Assembly: GCA_052244495.1 (NCBI GenBank)
Contig: JBQPXH010000004.1
Source of the DNA: Cereibacter_A sp052244495
Lineage (GTDB): Bacteria; Pseudomonadota; Alphaproteobacteria; Rhodobacterales; Rhodobacteraceae
Length of the DNA: 64,000 bases
Reading direction: 5' to 3' (one strand)
Both the position numbers and the translations under genes were made by a program. Under the pieces are notes generated by a model. That model was given only the letters and a program-made list of their open reading frames with translations. It ran no database searches and had not been told where the DNA came from. Positions within the stretch are counted from its first letter, which is position 1. Each line of letters begins with the position of its first letter. This document shows positions 52,796-61,519 of this stretch, piece after piece.

Positions 52796-53812
52796 TCAGC
52801 GGAACGGCGGAGCGTAGAGCAGGCCGCCCTGCGTCCATTGTGCGTTCAGGCCGCGGGCAAGGCCGATCGGGGTTGCCTCGCCGATGGTGGCAGCGAAGAT
52901 CTCGCCGTAGTTGCCGGCAACCGCGATGGCGCGCTTGGCCCAGTCGTTGTCGAGGCGGATCATCTGGCCCAGGTCGCCCTCGACGCCGAGCAGGCGGCGG
53001 ATCTCGGGGTTCGGCGAGTTGGCGGCCAGTTCCTCCATGTTGGCGGAGGTCACGCCGTATTCCTCGGCCGCGATCAGGGCGTTCAGCGTCCAGCGGACGA
53101 TGTCGGCCCATTCGTTGTCGCCATGCCGCACAGCCGGCCCGAGCGGCTCTTTCGAGATGATCTCGGGAAGGATGATGTGGTTTTCCGGGTCGGCGAAGGC
53201 CGCGCGGGTGGCGGCAAGGCCCGAGGCGTCCGTCGTGTAGGCGTCGCAGGCGCCGGCGGCGTATTGCTGCTCGCCTTCCGCGTTCGTCTCGACGGCGACG
53301 GGCGTGTAGCTCAGGTTGTTCACCTTGAACCAGTCGGCGAGGTTCAGCTCGGTCGTGGTGCCGGTCTGGATGCAGACGGTGGCGCCGTCGAGTTCCTTGG
53401 CGGAGGTCACGCCGAGGTCCTTGCGCACCATGAAGCCTTGGCCGTCATAGTAGTTGACGCCGACGAAATCGAGTTTCAGGTCCGTGTCGCGCGAGAAGGT
53501 CCAGGTCGAGTTCCGGGCCAGCATGTCGACCTCGCCCGAGGCGAGCGCGGTGAAGCGCGTCTGGCCGGTGGTGGGCACGAACTTGACCTTCGTGCCGTCG
53601 CTGAGGACGGCCGCCGCGACCGCGCGGCAGAGTGCTACGTCGAACCCGGTCCAGTTGCCGTTGGCATCTGGCAAGGAAAAGCCGGTCAGACCGGTCGAAA
53701 CACCGCAATTCAGCTCGCCACGCGCTTTCACGTCATCGAGCGTCGCCGCCGACGCAAGGCCGGCAGCAAGGCCCGCGACGGTCAGCGTGCCGAGAAAAAC
53801 GGATTTTTTCAT
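52796..53812 (-). CDS. bztA: Glutamate/glutamine/aspartate/asparagine periplasmic binding protein
   Basis: BztA binds acidic amino acids and amides in the periplasm and hands them to BztBC. The 338-residue protein has a Sec signal (MKKSVFLGTLTVAGLAAGLA, then SAATLDDVKARG) and the solute-binding family 3 pattern GFDVALCRAVAAAV, FVGVNYYDGQGFMVRKDLGV and QTGTTTELNLADWF. The ATG at 53812 has AGAGG upstream. It is the first gene of the operon and carries a control region with short TGCGAA repeats upstream. Confidence 0.95.
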   Translation of the reverse strand: MKKSVFLGTLTVAGLAAGLASAATLDDVKARGELNCGVSTGLTGFSLPDANGNWTGFDVALCRAVAAAVLSDGTKVKFVPTTGQTRFTALASGEVDMLARNSTWTFSRDTDLKLDFVGVNYYDGQGFMVRKDLGVTSAKELDGATVCIQTGTTTELNLADWFKVNNLSYTPVAVETNAEGEQQYAAGACDAYTTDASGLAATRAAFADPENHIILPEIISKEPLGPAVRHGDNEWADIVRWTLNALIAAEEYGVTSANMEELAANSPNPEIRRLLGVEGDLGQMIRLDNDWAKRAIAVAGNYGEIFAATIGEATPIGLARGLNAQWTQGGLLYAPPFR

Positions 53813-53947
53813 GCGTACCTCTTCCTGATTGCCGCCCGATGCAGAGCGGTTCTTTGATCCCCGGTGAGCGAGGACGTCTCTTGTGGAGGACACCTTCCTC
53901 ACAGTGGATGTCAGTGTCGACCGAAGCCGTTTCAATCGTCAAGTCAA

Positions 53948-54012
53948 ACCGCTGAAGCGGTCAATATCGCAGCAAATTCACGTCTTTGCGAATCTATTGT
54001 GCGAAATTGCGA
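53948..54012. promoter_or_regulatory. Operator-like repeats upstream of bztA
   Basis: Within the 228-bp region upstream of bztA lies the inverted repeat accgct-ga-agcggt (53948-53961). Further upstream, in an AT-rich stretch, a TGCGAA-like unit occurs three times (53987-53992, 54000-54005, 54008-54012). No regulator gene is next to it. Suggests control by one or more DNA-binding proteins; unproven. Confidence 0.35.
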
Positions 54013-54040
54013 CGATGCCCCTGCTCCTGCCGGAGAATGG

Positions 54041-54748
54041 TCATCCACACAATGCGTAGAATCGCGCAGCCTGGAGGAAGGCGCTGCGCCGGGCGGCGGT
54101 GATTTCAGCCGCTTCCTCGTCCTCGCCCCACTGCTCGATCTGCCAGTTTTCGTCGACCCGCGACAACTCCCAGGCCTCCTCCGGAAGGATATGTCCCTCG
54201 ATCACGCCCAAGGCGAGCAGAAGCGAACCGGAGATCGCCACGAGGTCGTGGAAGGCCGCGATCTGGAACGGAGAAAGTGTGCGGACGCGGGCAGACAGCC
54301 GAACGAGGCTCACCTCCGGCTGGGGGCGGTGCATCACGCCGGACGTGGCCTCGAGCGAGGCGCCGAAGGCCTCGGCTGCCCAGGCCAGAATCGGATCCCA
54401 TGCCTCGGCCTGCCGCGCGATGAGGGCCGCGGGGCCGGTCGCGCGGTAGCAGACGAGGTCGGTGCCGCCGTAGTCGGCGAGCATCTCCGTCACCTCGTCG
54501 AACTGCGGGGCGACCTTGTCGAGCGCAGAATTGGCGGCGCGCGTGAAAGGCATCGTCTCGGGCCGGATCGTGGCCTCCTGCGCCTGCCATTCGGCGGCGA
54601 CCGCCTCGGCCAGCGCCCGCGTCGGCAGGATCAGCGGCCGCTTGGCCGGCGTGCGGACGCTGCGCCCGTCGAGCCAGACCGTCCAGCCCTCGCCCTCCTC
54701 CACCACGCTCGCCTCTTTCCAGAAGCGCTTCGCCGCCCAGCCCGACAT
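54041..54748 (-). CDS. ATP12 family F1-ATPase assembly chaperone
   Basis: The 235-residue protein belongs to the ATP12 family, which helps assemble the F1 alpha subunit in mitochondria and occurs in alphaproteobacteria. RFWKEASVVEEGEGWTVWLD, RSVRTPAKRPLILPTRALAE and GTDLVCYRATGPAALIARQA are typical, and AFHDLVAISGSLLLALGVIE follows. Its ATG overlaps the RluC-type gene's stop by one base (TGATG), so it is the last gene of a crcB-rlu-atp12 operon. Confidence 0.92.
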   Translation of the reverse strand: MSGWAAKRFWKEASVVEEGEGWTVWLDGRSVRTPAKRPLILPTRALAEAVAAEWQAQEATIRPETMPFTRAANSALDKVAPQFDEVTEMLADYGGTDLVCYRATGPAALIARQAEAWDPILAWAAEAFGASLEATSGVMHRPQPEVSLVRLSARVRTLSPFQIAAFHDLVAISGSLLLALGVIEGHILPEEAWELSRVDENWQIEQWGEDEEAAEITAARRSAFLQAARFYALCG

Positions 54749-55788
54749 CAGCGCGCCCCGAACGGATCTTCGGGCACGTCGCCCTCCTTCCAGTCGAGCA
54801 GCTTCCACGTCTTGGTCATGTGCGGCGGCAGAGGTGCGGTGAAGGTCACGGGTTCCTTCCGGATCGGATGCTCGATGGTCAGGCTGCGCGCGTGGAGATG
54901 CAGCTTGCGGCTCACCTCGCCGCCGATCTGCGCGCCCCAGCCGTCGCCCATATTGTCCTGGCTCGACCCGCCGTATTTCCCGTCGCCCACGATCGGATGA
55001 CCCAGCTCGGCCATGTGGGCACGCAGCTGGTGCGTGCGCCCGGTGATCGGAGACAGCGCCATCCAGGCGCAGCGGCTGCCAAGGAACCAGAGGGTGAAGA
55101 AGTCGGTCTGCGCCCGCTTGGCCTCGGGATGATCGCCCACCTTGGCGGGATGGATGCAGAGCATCTTCTCGCCCTCGCCGCCGCGCCCGTGGCCCGGCGC
55201 CTTCATCAGCGCATACTTGATCGAGCCCTGCTTGGGGCTGGGCACGCCCGCGACCAGCGCCCAGTAGATCTTGCGCGTGTTGCGGTGGCGGAAGCTCTCG
55301 GAGAGCGCCCGCGCCACGCGGTCGGTGCGCGCCAGAACCAGCACACCCGAGGTGTCCTTGTCGAGCCGATGCACCAGCTTCGGCCGCTCCTTGTAGCCGA
55401 ACTTCAGCGCCTCGGTCAGCCCGTCGACATGGCGCTCGCCCTGCCCCGAGCCGCCCTGCGAGGGCAGACCCGCGGGCTTGTTCAACACGATGATGTCATT
55501 GTCGCGGTAGATCACGCAATCCTGGATCATCTGCTCGTCGGACTTCGTGACCCGCGATGCCTGCGGACGCGGCGCGTCCGGGTCGGGCAGCGGGGGCACG
55601 CGGATCTCCATCCCCTCGGCCACGCGGTCCGAAGCCTTGGCCCGCGCGCCGTCCACCCGCACCTGCCCCGTCCGGCACATCTTCTCGACGGCGCCCTGCG
55701 TCACCTGCGGAAAGCGGCGCTTGAACCAGCGGTCGAGCCGCTGCTCACCTTCATCTGCCGTCACCTTCAGAAGCTGCACGCTGCTCAT
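54748..55788 (-). CDS. RluC/RluD family pseudouridine synthase
   Basis: The 346-residue protein isomerises uridine to pseudouridine, probably in 23S rRNA. It starts with an S4 domain (VTADEGEQRLDRWFKRRFPQ, then VRVDGARAK) and has the catalytic KLVHRLDKDTSGVLVLARTD with the active-site aspartate. ITGRTHQLRAHMAELGHPIV is a second landmark. The target could be RluC-type (955/2504/2580) or RluD-type sites; I cannot decide. Overlaps crcB by four bases and the ATP12 gene by one. Confidence 0.92.
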   Translation of the reverse strand: MSSVQLLKVTADEGEQRLDRWFKRRFPQVTQGAVEKMCRTGQVRVDGARAKASDRVAEGMEIRVPPLPDPDAPRPQASRVTKSDEQMIQDCVIYRDNDIIVLNKPAGLPSQGGSGQGERHVDGLTEALKFGYKERPKLVHRLDKDTSGVLVLARTDRVARALSESFRHRNTRKIYWALVAGVPSPKQGSIKYALMKAPGHGRGGEGEKMLCIHPAKVGDHPEAKRAQTDFFTLWFLGSRCAWMALSPITGRTHQLRAHMAELGHPIVGDGKYGGSSQDNMGDGWGAQIGGEVSRKLHLHARSLTIEHPIRKEPVTFTAPLPPHMTKTWKLLDWKEGDVPEDPFGAR

Positions 55789-56159
55789 GCCATCAATCCC
55801 CGAACCGCCGCCATGCCCGCCATCAGCCCCGCGAGCGACAGCACCACCGAAAGCACCACATAGGTCGCGGCCAGCCCCACCTGCCCGCGCTCGTAGAGCG
55901 TGACCGCATCCAGCGAAAAGGCCGAGAAGGTGGTGAAGCCGCCCAGCATCCCCGTCATGAGGAGTGGCGCGTAACGGTTGCCCTTGTGGGCCAGCACCAC
56001 CACCAGCACGCCCATCAGGAACGAGCCTGCGACGTTGACAATCATGGTCCCGGCCGGGAAGCCCGAGCCGAAGAGACGCATGCTGCCGACATTGGTCAGA
56101 TAGCGCGCCGACGCGCCGAGGGCGCCACCAAGCGCCACCTGTAGAAGAGAGCTGATCAT
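55785..56159 (-). CDS. crcB: CrcB family fluoride channel
   Basis: CrcB (Fluc) exports fluoride across the inner membrane. The 124-residue protein has four hydrophobic segments and the signatures GALGASARYL, GTMIVNVAGSFLMGVLVVVL and GMLGGFTTFSAFSLD, with the GGFTTFS motif of the family. The stop overlaps the pseudouridine synthase start by four bases. No fluoride riboswitch is visible in the 31-base gap upstream. Confidence 0.93.
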   Translation of the reverse strand: MISSLLQVALGGALGASARYLTNVGSMRLFGSGFPAGTMIVNVAGSFLMGVLVVVLAHKGNRYAPLLMTGMLGGFTTFSAFSLDAVTLYERGQVGLAATYVVLSVVLSLAGLMAGMAAVRGLMA

Positions 56160-56190
56160 CGCGCTTCTCTGTTCCCCGCACAGCTCAATG

Positions 56191-57504
56191 TCAACCGCCC
56201 TGCCGCTTGGCGCGGAGCTTGGAGAAATAGTCGGTGCGCTTCTTCAGTTCCCGCTCGAAACCCCGCTCCTGCGGCAGATACCAGACCGGGCGCTTCATGC
56301 CCTCGGGGAAGTAGTTCTGGCCCGAGAAGCCGTCCTCGGCATCATGGTCATACTGGTAGCCCGAGCCGTAGCCGATCTCCTTCATCATCTTCGTCGGCGC
56401 ATTCAGGATGTGCTTCGGCGGCGGCTCGGAGCCGGTCTGCTTCGCCGCCGCCCGCGCGGCCTTGTAGGCGGTATAGACCGCATTCGACTTGGGGCTGAGC
56501 GCCAGATAGACCAGCGCCTCGGCCAGCGCGAGTTCGCCCTCGGGCGAGCCCAGCCGCTCGTACGTGGCCCAGGCCTCGAGGCAGATCCCCTGCGCCTGCG
56601 GATCGGCAAGGCCGATGTCCTCGACCGCCATCCGCGTGATGCGCCGGGCGAGGAAGCGCGGATCCTCGCCGCCCTCGAGCATCCGGGCGAACCAGTAGAG
56701 CGCGGCATCGGGGTCGGACCCTCGCACGGATTTGTGCAGCGCCGAGATGAGGTTGTAATGCTCCTCGCCCGACTTGTCGTATTTCGCGGCCCGCCGCATG
56801 AGCCGGGTGGCAAGCTGGTCGCGGTCGAGGTGGCCCGTGACCTTCCAGGCCATCACCTGCTCGACGAGGTTCAGAAGCGCCCGGCCGTCTCCGTCGGCCA
56901 TCTCCAGCAGTGCCTCGCGCGCGGGGCCGTCGAGCGGAAGGGCACGTCCCGTCTCCTGCTCGGCCCGTTGGGCGAGGCGCTCGAGATCGGCGAGGCTCAG
57001 CCGCTCGAGCACGATCACCTGCGCCCGCGACATGAGGGCCGCGTTCAGCTCGAAGGACGGGTTCTCGGTCGTGGCGCCCACGAGGAGGATGGTCCCGTCC
57101 TCCATGTGGGGCAGGAAGCCGTCCTGCTGGGCCTTGTTGAAACGGTGGATCTCGTCAACGAAAAGCAGCGTCCCCTGCCCGTTCGCGCGCCGGAGCTTGG
57201 CGGCCTCGAACACCTTCCGCAGGTCGGGGACCCCGGTGAAGATCGCCGAGATCTGCACGAAGGCGAGGTCGGTCTCCTTCGCGAGCAACCGCGCGATTGT
57301 GGTCTTGCCCACGCCCGGCGGTCCCCAGAGGATCAGCGACGAGAGGCTGTCCGAGGCCAGCATGGCGCCCAGCGGCCCGTCGGGTGACAGCACCTTCTCC
57401 TGCCCGATCACCTCGGCCAGCGTCTTCGGCCGCAGCCGGTCGGCGAGCGGTCGGGGCGCATCGGGCTGCGCGGGCGCGGGCTCTCGGTCGAAGAGGTCGG
57501 ACAT
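56191..57504 (-). CDS. rarA: Replication-associated recombination protein A
   Basis: RarA (MgsA) is an AAA+ ATPase that works at stalled replication forks. The 437-residue protein has LILWGPPGVGKTTIARLLAK (Walker A) and LLFVDEIHRFNKAQQDGFLP (Walker B), then VGATTENPSFELNAALMSRA (sensor region), and a C-terminal domain with EHYNLISALHKSVRGSDPDA and FPEGMKRPVWYLPQERGFER typical of the family. It lies downstream of the Deg protease gene on the same strand. Confidence 0.96.
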   Translation of the reverse strand: MSDLFDREPAPAQPDAPRPLADRLRPKTLAEVIGQEKVLSPDGPLGAMLASDSLSSLILWGPPGVGKTTIARLLAKETDLAFVQISAIFTGVPDLRKVFEAAKLRRANGQGTLLFVDEIHRFNKAQQDGFLPHMEDGTILLVGATTENPSFELNAALMSRAQVIVLERLSLADLERLAQRAEQETGRALPLDGPAREALLEMADGDGRALLNLVEQVMAWKVTGHLDRDQLATRLMRRAAKYDKSGEEHYNLISALHKSVRGSDPDAALYWFARMLEGGEDPRFLARRITRMAVEDIGLADPQAQGICLEAWATYERLGSPEGELALAEALVYLALSPKSNAVYTAYKAARAAAKQTGSEPPPKHILNAPTKMMKEIGYGSGYQYDHDAEDGFSGQNYFPEGMKRPVWYLPQERGFERELKKRTDYFSKLRAKRQGG

Positions 57505-57542
57505 GGGCGAAGCCTACGCGCGCCGCGGGGGCGGGGGAAGGG

Positions 57543-58928
57543 TCAGAGACGGAAGCGCAGACGCAGCGGCTGTCCGTCGCGCAGCACGTCGATCTGCCAC
57601 CAGCGCACCCGCTCTCGCGCGGCCGCCTCCACGTCGCGAGGACGCTCGATGCGGCGGCCGTTGATCTCGAGCAGGATGTCGCCGGGCCGAAGGCCCGCGC
57701 GCCCGGCCGTCGCCTCCGCCCCGCGCACCACCACGCCCTCGAGCGTCAGCGGCAGGTTCAGCTCGGCGCGGACCGCCGGGTTCAGCCGCTCGACGGTGAG
57801 GCCGGCGAAGACCGAGTCGCGCAGGATCAGCGTCTCGCGCGGGGGCGTCTCGGGCGCCGCGATCAGCGCGACCCTTGTCTCGCGGCTCTCGCCGTCGCGA
57901 AGGTAGGTGACAATGGCCTGCGAGCCGATGCCCATTGAGGAAAGGCGGAACATCACCTCCTGCGGGCTGTCGGTGCGCTGGCCGCCGAGCGCCACCACCA
58001 CGTCGCCCGGCCGCAGGCCCGCGGCGCGGAAGGGGCTCGCCGCGTCGAGCTCGGTCAATACCACACCCTCGGGGCGGTCGAGCCCCATCGCCTCGGCCAT
58101 GGCCGCGTCGACAGCCTGACCGTTGACCCCGGCCCACGGTCGCTGGAAGCGGCTCTCGCCCGCCTCCGCCTGCGCGAGGAAGCTGCGCACGAGGTTCGCC
58201 GGAATCGCGAAGCCGATCCCGTTCGAGCCGCCGGACTGGGTGAGGATCGCGGTGTTGATGCCCACGAGCCGCCCCGCCGTGTCCACCAGCGCCCCGCCGG
58301 AATTGCCGGGGTTGATCGCCGCGTCGGTCTGCACGAAGTAGCCGCGCCCGCCATCTATCGACAGGCCCGACCGCGCAAGCCCCGAGACGATCCCCTGCGA
58401 GACGGTCTGGCCCACGCCGAAAGGGTTGCCGATGGCCAGCACCAGCTCGCCCACCTCGACCCCGTCCGAGTCGCGAAGCGGCAGATGCGGCAGACCATCC
58501 GCCCCCTTCAGCTTCAGCACCGCCAGGTCGCTGTCCTGATCGGCCAGCATCACCTCGGCCTCGTATTCCCGCCGGTCGTTCAGCACCACGCGGATGGCGT
58601 CCGCCTGCCCCACCACATGGTAATTCGAGACCACCACCCCGTCCGCGGAGACGATCACGCCCGAACCGAGCGAGTTCTGCACCCGCGGCTGGCGGCGACC
58701 GAAGTCACGGAACAGCTGGTCGAAGAAGGGATCCGCAGCGAAGGGGCTCACCCGCTGCGCGACGACCCGCGTGGCATAGATGTTCACGACCGCGGGTGCG
58801 GCCGAGCGGACCACCGGAGCAAAGGTCAACGAGATCTCGGCAGCAGACTCCGGCACCCGTGTCTCGGCCGAGGCGGCCACGGGAAACAGCGAGACGATCA
58901 CGGAAAGGACGAGCAGGACCTGGCGCAT
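57543..58928 (-). CDS. Deg-type serine protease with two PDZ domains
   Basis: The 461-residue protein has a signal peptide (MRQVLLVLSVIVSLFPVAAS) and a trypsin-like domain with the catalytic triad: VVVSNYHVVGQADAIRVVLN (His), ADQDSDLAVLKLKG (Asp) and NPGNSGGALVDTAGRLVGIN (Ser). Two PDZ domains follow, the first with ASPFRAAGLRPGDVVVALGG, the second with RAGLRPGDILLEINGRRI. It is a periplasmic quality-control protease (DegP/DegQ-like). The ATG at 58928 has GAGG upstream. It sits between rarA and the LuxR-type gene on the same strand. Confidence 0.93.
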   Translation of the reverse strand: MRQVLLVLSVIVSLFPVAASAETRVPESAAEISLTFAPVVRSAAPAVVNIYATRVVAQRVSPFAADPFFDQLFRDFGRRQPRVQNSLGSGVIVSADGVVVSNYHVVGQADAIRVVLNDRREYEAEVMLADQDSDLAVLKLKGADGLPHLPLRDSDGVEVGELVLAIGNPFGVGQTVSQGIVSGLARSGLSIDGGRGYFVQTDAAINPGNSGGALVDTAGRLVGINTAILTQSGGSNGIGFAIPANLVRSFLAQAEAGESRFQRPWAGVNGQAVDAAMAEAMGLDRPEGVVLTELDAASPFRAAGLRPGDVVVALGGQRTDSPQEVMFRLSSMGIGSQAIVTYLRDGESRETRVALIAAPETPPRETLILRDSVFAGLTVERLNPAVRAELNLPLTLEGVVVRGAEATAGRAGLRPGDILLEINGRRIERPRDVEAAARERVRWWQIDVLRDGQPLRLRFRL

Positions 58929-58982
58929 GGGAACCTCATGGAACGGGGCGATATGTAGGCAGCCCCCGCGCCGGCGCAAGCG

Positions 58983-59594
58983 TCAGATCAGCCGGTAGTC
59001 CTTGGCGCGCTGGATTGCCTCGGCCGTCGTGCGGGCGCCGAGGCGCTGGCGCGCTCCTGCGATGCGGGCCTTCAGCGCGCTTTCGGAAATGCCGAGCTTC
59101 AGGGCTGCCGCCGCGTGACGGTCACCGTTGGCGATGCAGCGCAACGCCTCGATCTGCGGCTGGGTCAACCGGTCCGGCGGAAGCGTGAGGTCATGCACAC
59201 GCTGAAAGAGCGCAAAAACGAGCTCCATCTCGCGGTCGGTGAATTCCCGATCTGCTCGCGCGAAACTCCCGATACTCCGCGAGGCTTCCGACTCCCAGGA
59301 GCAGGTAATGCCGTAGTTGAGGTCGAATTTTCGCGCGGCATCGAAAACGCCTTGCCGATCATGGGCTGCAAGATCGCGCCAACGGCAAACACCCTGCTTG
59401 CTCAGCGCCCACTGGATCGACGGATCATACAATACATATCCTTTTTCCGTGTAATACTCGATCCAATCTTCCCGGTATGATTGCAACGTGATCAACGGCG
59501 AAGCAAAACGAATATGCAGACCCATGAAGTAGCCCGAAGTGGCGATGCGCCGCAACTGGCTGACTTCCAGATCTAGTTTTGAATTTAGCGTCAT
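58983..59594 (-). CDS. LuxR-type quorum-sensing regulator without adjacent synthase
   Basis: The protein has an autoinducer-binding domain (REDWIEYYTEKG, YVLYDPSIQWALSKQGVCRW, with W, Y, D, P and W corresponding to the ligand contacts of TraR) and a C-terminal LuxR helix-turn-helix (LGISESALKARIAGARQRLG). R. sphaeroides CerR is a relative in kind, but no LuxI-type synthase is beside it. Two starts fit: ATG 59594 (203 residues, chosen) or GTG 59675 (230 residues); neither has a good ribosome site. The N-terminal half is notably AT-rich versus neighbours, suggesting gene transfer or relaxed codon use. Confidence 0.85.
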   Translation of the reverse strand: MTLNSKLDLEVSQLRRIATSGYFMGLHIRFASPLITLQSYREDWIEYYTEKGYVLYDPSIQWALSKQGVCRWRDLAAHDRQGVFDAARKFDLNYGITCSWESEASRSIGSFARADREFTDREMELVFALFQRVHDLTLPPDRLTQPQIEALRCIANGDRHAAAALKLGISESALKARIAGARQRLGARTTAEAIQRAKDYRLI

Positions 59595-59809
59595 TTGGGA
59601 AACAATACGCAGCGAAACCGATTGGGATGGACAAGCGCCGACTTTTAGACCGAGCAAGGCACCATCCACAGTCACAGCTTTATTGCAATCACCTCATGAA
59701 GCAAACACGTTTTTTAGCAATGGTGAATCAGTCGGCGTCACGCTGCCTTTTGCCGAGACGGCATCCGTAAGGCGGTGGATCGAATAAGCCGCTATCACAA
59801 AAAGAAATA

Positions 59810-59833
59810 GGCCCGCCTCCGAAGAGGCGGGCC
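59810..59833 (-). terminator. Intrinsic terminator after rplQ
   Basis: On the minus strand a perfect 10-bp stem (ggcccgcctc / gaggcgggcc) with a TTCG loop is followed by TATTTCTTTTT. It is the end of the alpha ribosomal operon and separates it from the LuxR-type gene. Confidence 0.88.
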
Positions 59834-59860
59834 CGGTAATGGTCGTCCGCAGCAGCGGCC

Positions 59861-60280
59861 TTATTCTTCCAGCGCTTCCTCTGCGGCAACGCGTGCCTTG
59901 TCGGCGGCACCCTTCGCGTTCGGATCGCGGTCGACAAACTCGATGATCGCCATGGGCGCCATGTCGCCGTAACGGAAGCCAGCCTTCAGGACACGGACAT
60001 AGCCGCCGGCGCGCTCGGCATAGCGCGGCCCCAGAATCTCGAACAGGCGCGTGACGTGCCGGTCTTCCTTCAGCTGGGCTGCCGCCTGGCGGCGGGCGTG
60101 CAGGTCGCCGCGCTTCGCGAGCGTCACCAGCTTTTCGATGATCGGGCGCAGTTCCTTGGCCTTCGGCAGCGTCGTCTTGATCTGCTCGTGCTCGATCAGC
60201 GAGCCGGCCATGTTGGCGAAGAGCGCCTTGCGGTGCTCGTGGGTGCGGTTCAGGCGGCGGTAGCCGCGGGCGTGACGCAT
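59861..60280 (-). CDS. rplQ: 50S ribosomal protein L17
   Basis: L17 is a large-subunit protein placed near the exit tunnel. The 139-residue product starts MRHARGYRRLNRTHEHRKAL, with LFANMAGSLIEHEQIKTTLP and a basic C-terminal half with KAGFRYGDMAPMAIIEFVDR, as usual, plus a short acidic alanine-rich tail (AAEEALEE). It follows rpoA on the same strand and is the last gene before the operon's terminator. Confidence 0.97.
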   Translation of the reverse strand: MRHARGYRRLNRTHEHRKALFANMAGSLIEHEQIKTTLPKAKELRPIIEKLVTLAKRGDLHARRQAAAQLKEDRHVTRLFEILGPRYAERAGGYVRVLKAGFRYGDMAPMAIIEFVDRDPNAKGAADKARVAAEEALEE

Positions 60281-60367
60281 GGGAGTCTCCTATCGCGTTT
60301 TGCTTTGTCCGGCCCTTCGTGCGTTGCGGAGGGCGTCATTGGGGCGGAATTGCCCGGGAAGCGAGAG

Positions 60368-60383
60368 GGGGGCCGAAGCCCCC
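60368..60383 (-). promoter_or_regulatory. UUCG-loop hairpin between rpoA and rplQ
   Basis: In the minus-strand RNA a 6-bp stem (GGGGGC / GCCCCC) closes a stable UUCG loop just beyond the rpoA stop. There is no T run, so it more likely protects or processes the mRNA than terminates it. Confidence 0.55.
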
Positions 60384-60387
60384 GCCC

Positions 60388-61404
60388 TCAGAACTGGTCT
60401 TCGAAGCGCTTGGCGAGGTCCTCGATGTTCTCCGGCGGCCAGTCCTCGACATCCATGCCGAGGTGGAGGCCCATGCCCGAGAGCACTTCCTTGATCTCGT
60501 TCAGCGACTTGCGGCCGAAGTTCGGCGTGCGCAGCATTTCGGCTTCCGTCTTCTGGATCAGGTCGCCGATGTAGACGATATTGTCGTTCTTCAGGCAATT
60601 TGCCGAACGCACCGACAATTCGAGCTCGTCCACCTTCTTGAGGAGGAGCGGGTTGAATTCCAGCCCATCCTCAACATCGTGGCGGGTGGCCGATTCCGGC
60701 TCTTCGAAATTGACGAAGATCGACAGCTGATCCTGGAGGATGCGCGCGGCATAGGCCACGGCGTCGTCCGGAGTCAGGCCGCCGTCGGTCTCGATCCGCA
60801 TGGTCAGCTTGTCATAGTCGAGCACCTGACCCTCGCGGGTGGGCGTGACCTCGTAGCTCACCTTCTTCACCGGCGAATAGATCGCGTCGATCGGAATGAG
60901 GCCGATCGGCGCATCTTCCGGCCGGTTCTTGTCGGCGGCGACATAGCCTTTGCCGGTGTTCACGGTCAGCTCCATGAACACGTCCGCGCCTTCATCGAGG
61001 TGGCAGATCACGTGATCCTTGTTCAGGATCTCGATGCCATTCGATTCGGAGATGTCACCGGCCGTCACCACGCCCGGCCCCTTGGCCGAGATCGAAAGCC
61101 GCTTCGGGCCCTCGACTTCCATCTTGATGGAGACGCCCTTGAGGTTCAGCACGATGTCGGTCACGTCCTCGCGCACGCCCGCAACGGACGAGAACTCGTG
61201 CAGCACGTTGTCGATCTGGACGGAGGTGATCGCGGCACCTTGCAGCGACGAGAGCAGCACGCGGCGCAGCGCGTTGCCGAGTGTCAGGCCGAAGCCGCGC
61301 TCGAGCGGTTCGGCGATCACGGTGGCGACCCGGGCCGGATCGGCACCCGGCTTGACGACCAGCTGCGTCGGCTTGATCAGCTCGGCCCAGTTCTTGTGGA
61401 TCAT
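60388..61404 (-). CDS. rpoA: RNA polymerase alpha subunit
   Basis: RpoA scaffolds RNA polymerase assembly and its C-terminal domain contacts promoter UP elements and activators. The 338-residue protein has the N-terminal VKPGADPARVATVIAEPLER and GFGLTLGNALRRVLLSSLQG, LNLKGVSI, and a C-terminal domain with LELSVRSANCLKNDNIVYIG and FGRKSLNEIKEVLSGMGLHL. It lies between rpsK and rplQ in the standard alpha operon order. Confidence 0.98.
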   Translation of the reverse strand: MIHKNWAELIKPTQLVVKPGADPARVATVIAEPLERGFGLTLGNALRRVLLSSLQGAAITSVQIDNVLHEFSSVAGVREDVTDIVLNLKGVSIKMEVEGPKRLSISAKGPGVVTAGDISESNGIEILNKDHVICHLDEGADVFMELTVNTGKGYVAADKNRPEDAPIGLIPIDAIYSPVKKVSYEVTPTREGQVLDYDKLTMRIETDGGLTPDDAVAYAARILQDQLSIFVNFEEPESATRHDVEDGLEFNPLLLKKVDELELSVRSANCLKNDNIVYIGDLIQKTEAEMLRTPNFGRKSLNEIKEVLSGMGLHLGMDVEDWPPENIEDLAKRFEDQF

Positions 61405-61475
61405 GCGTTTGCCTCCATACCTGTCGCCAGCCCATGTCCGTTAGCCGGCAACGCCCGAGGATCTGAACAAGTCGA

Positions 61476-61503
61476 TCGGGCCGCGCCAGATGGCACGGCC
61501 CGA
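61476..61503 (-). promoter_or_regulatory. Near-perfect hairpin between rpsK and rpoA
   Basis: A 12-bp stem with one mismatch (tcgggccgcgcc / ggcacggcccga) and a 4-base loop lies just past the rpsK stop. No T run follows; a role in RNA processing or attenuation is possible. Confidence 0.5.
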
Positions 61504-61519
61504 CCCGATGAGTGTGACG

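Noticed and set aside
56160..56190. Fluoride riboswitch before crcB
   Set aside because: Only 31 bases separate crcB from rarA and none of the conserved riboswitch sequence is visible.
59539..59787. Plus-strand reading frame as a LuxI synthase partner
   Set aside because: The 82-codon frame has none of the conserved LuxI residues and is opposite the LuxR gene and its upstream region.
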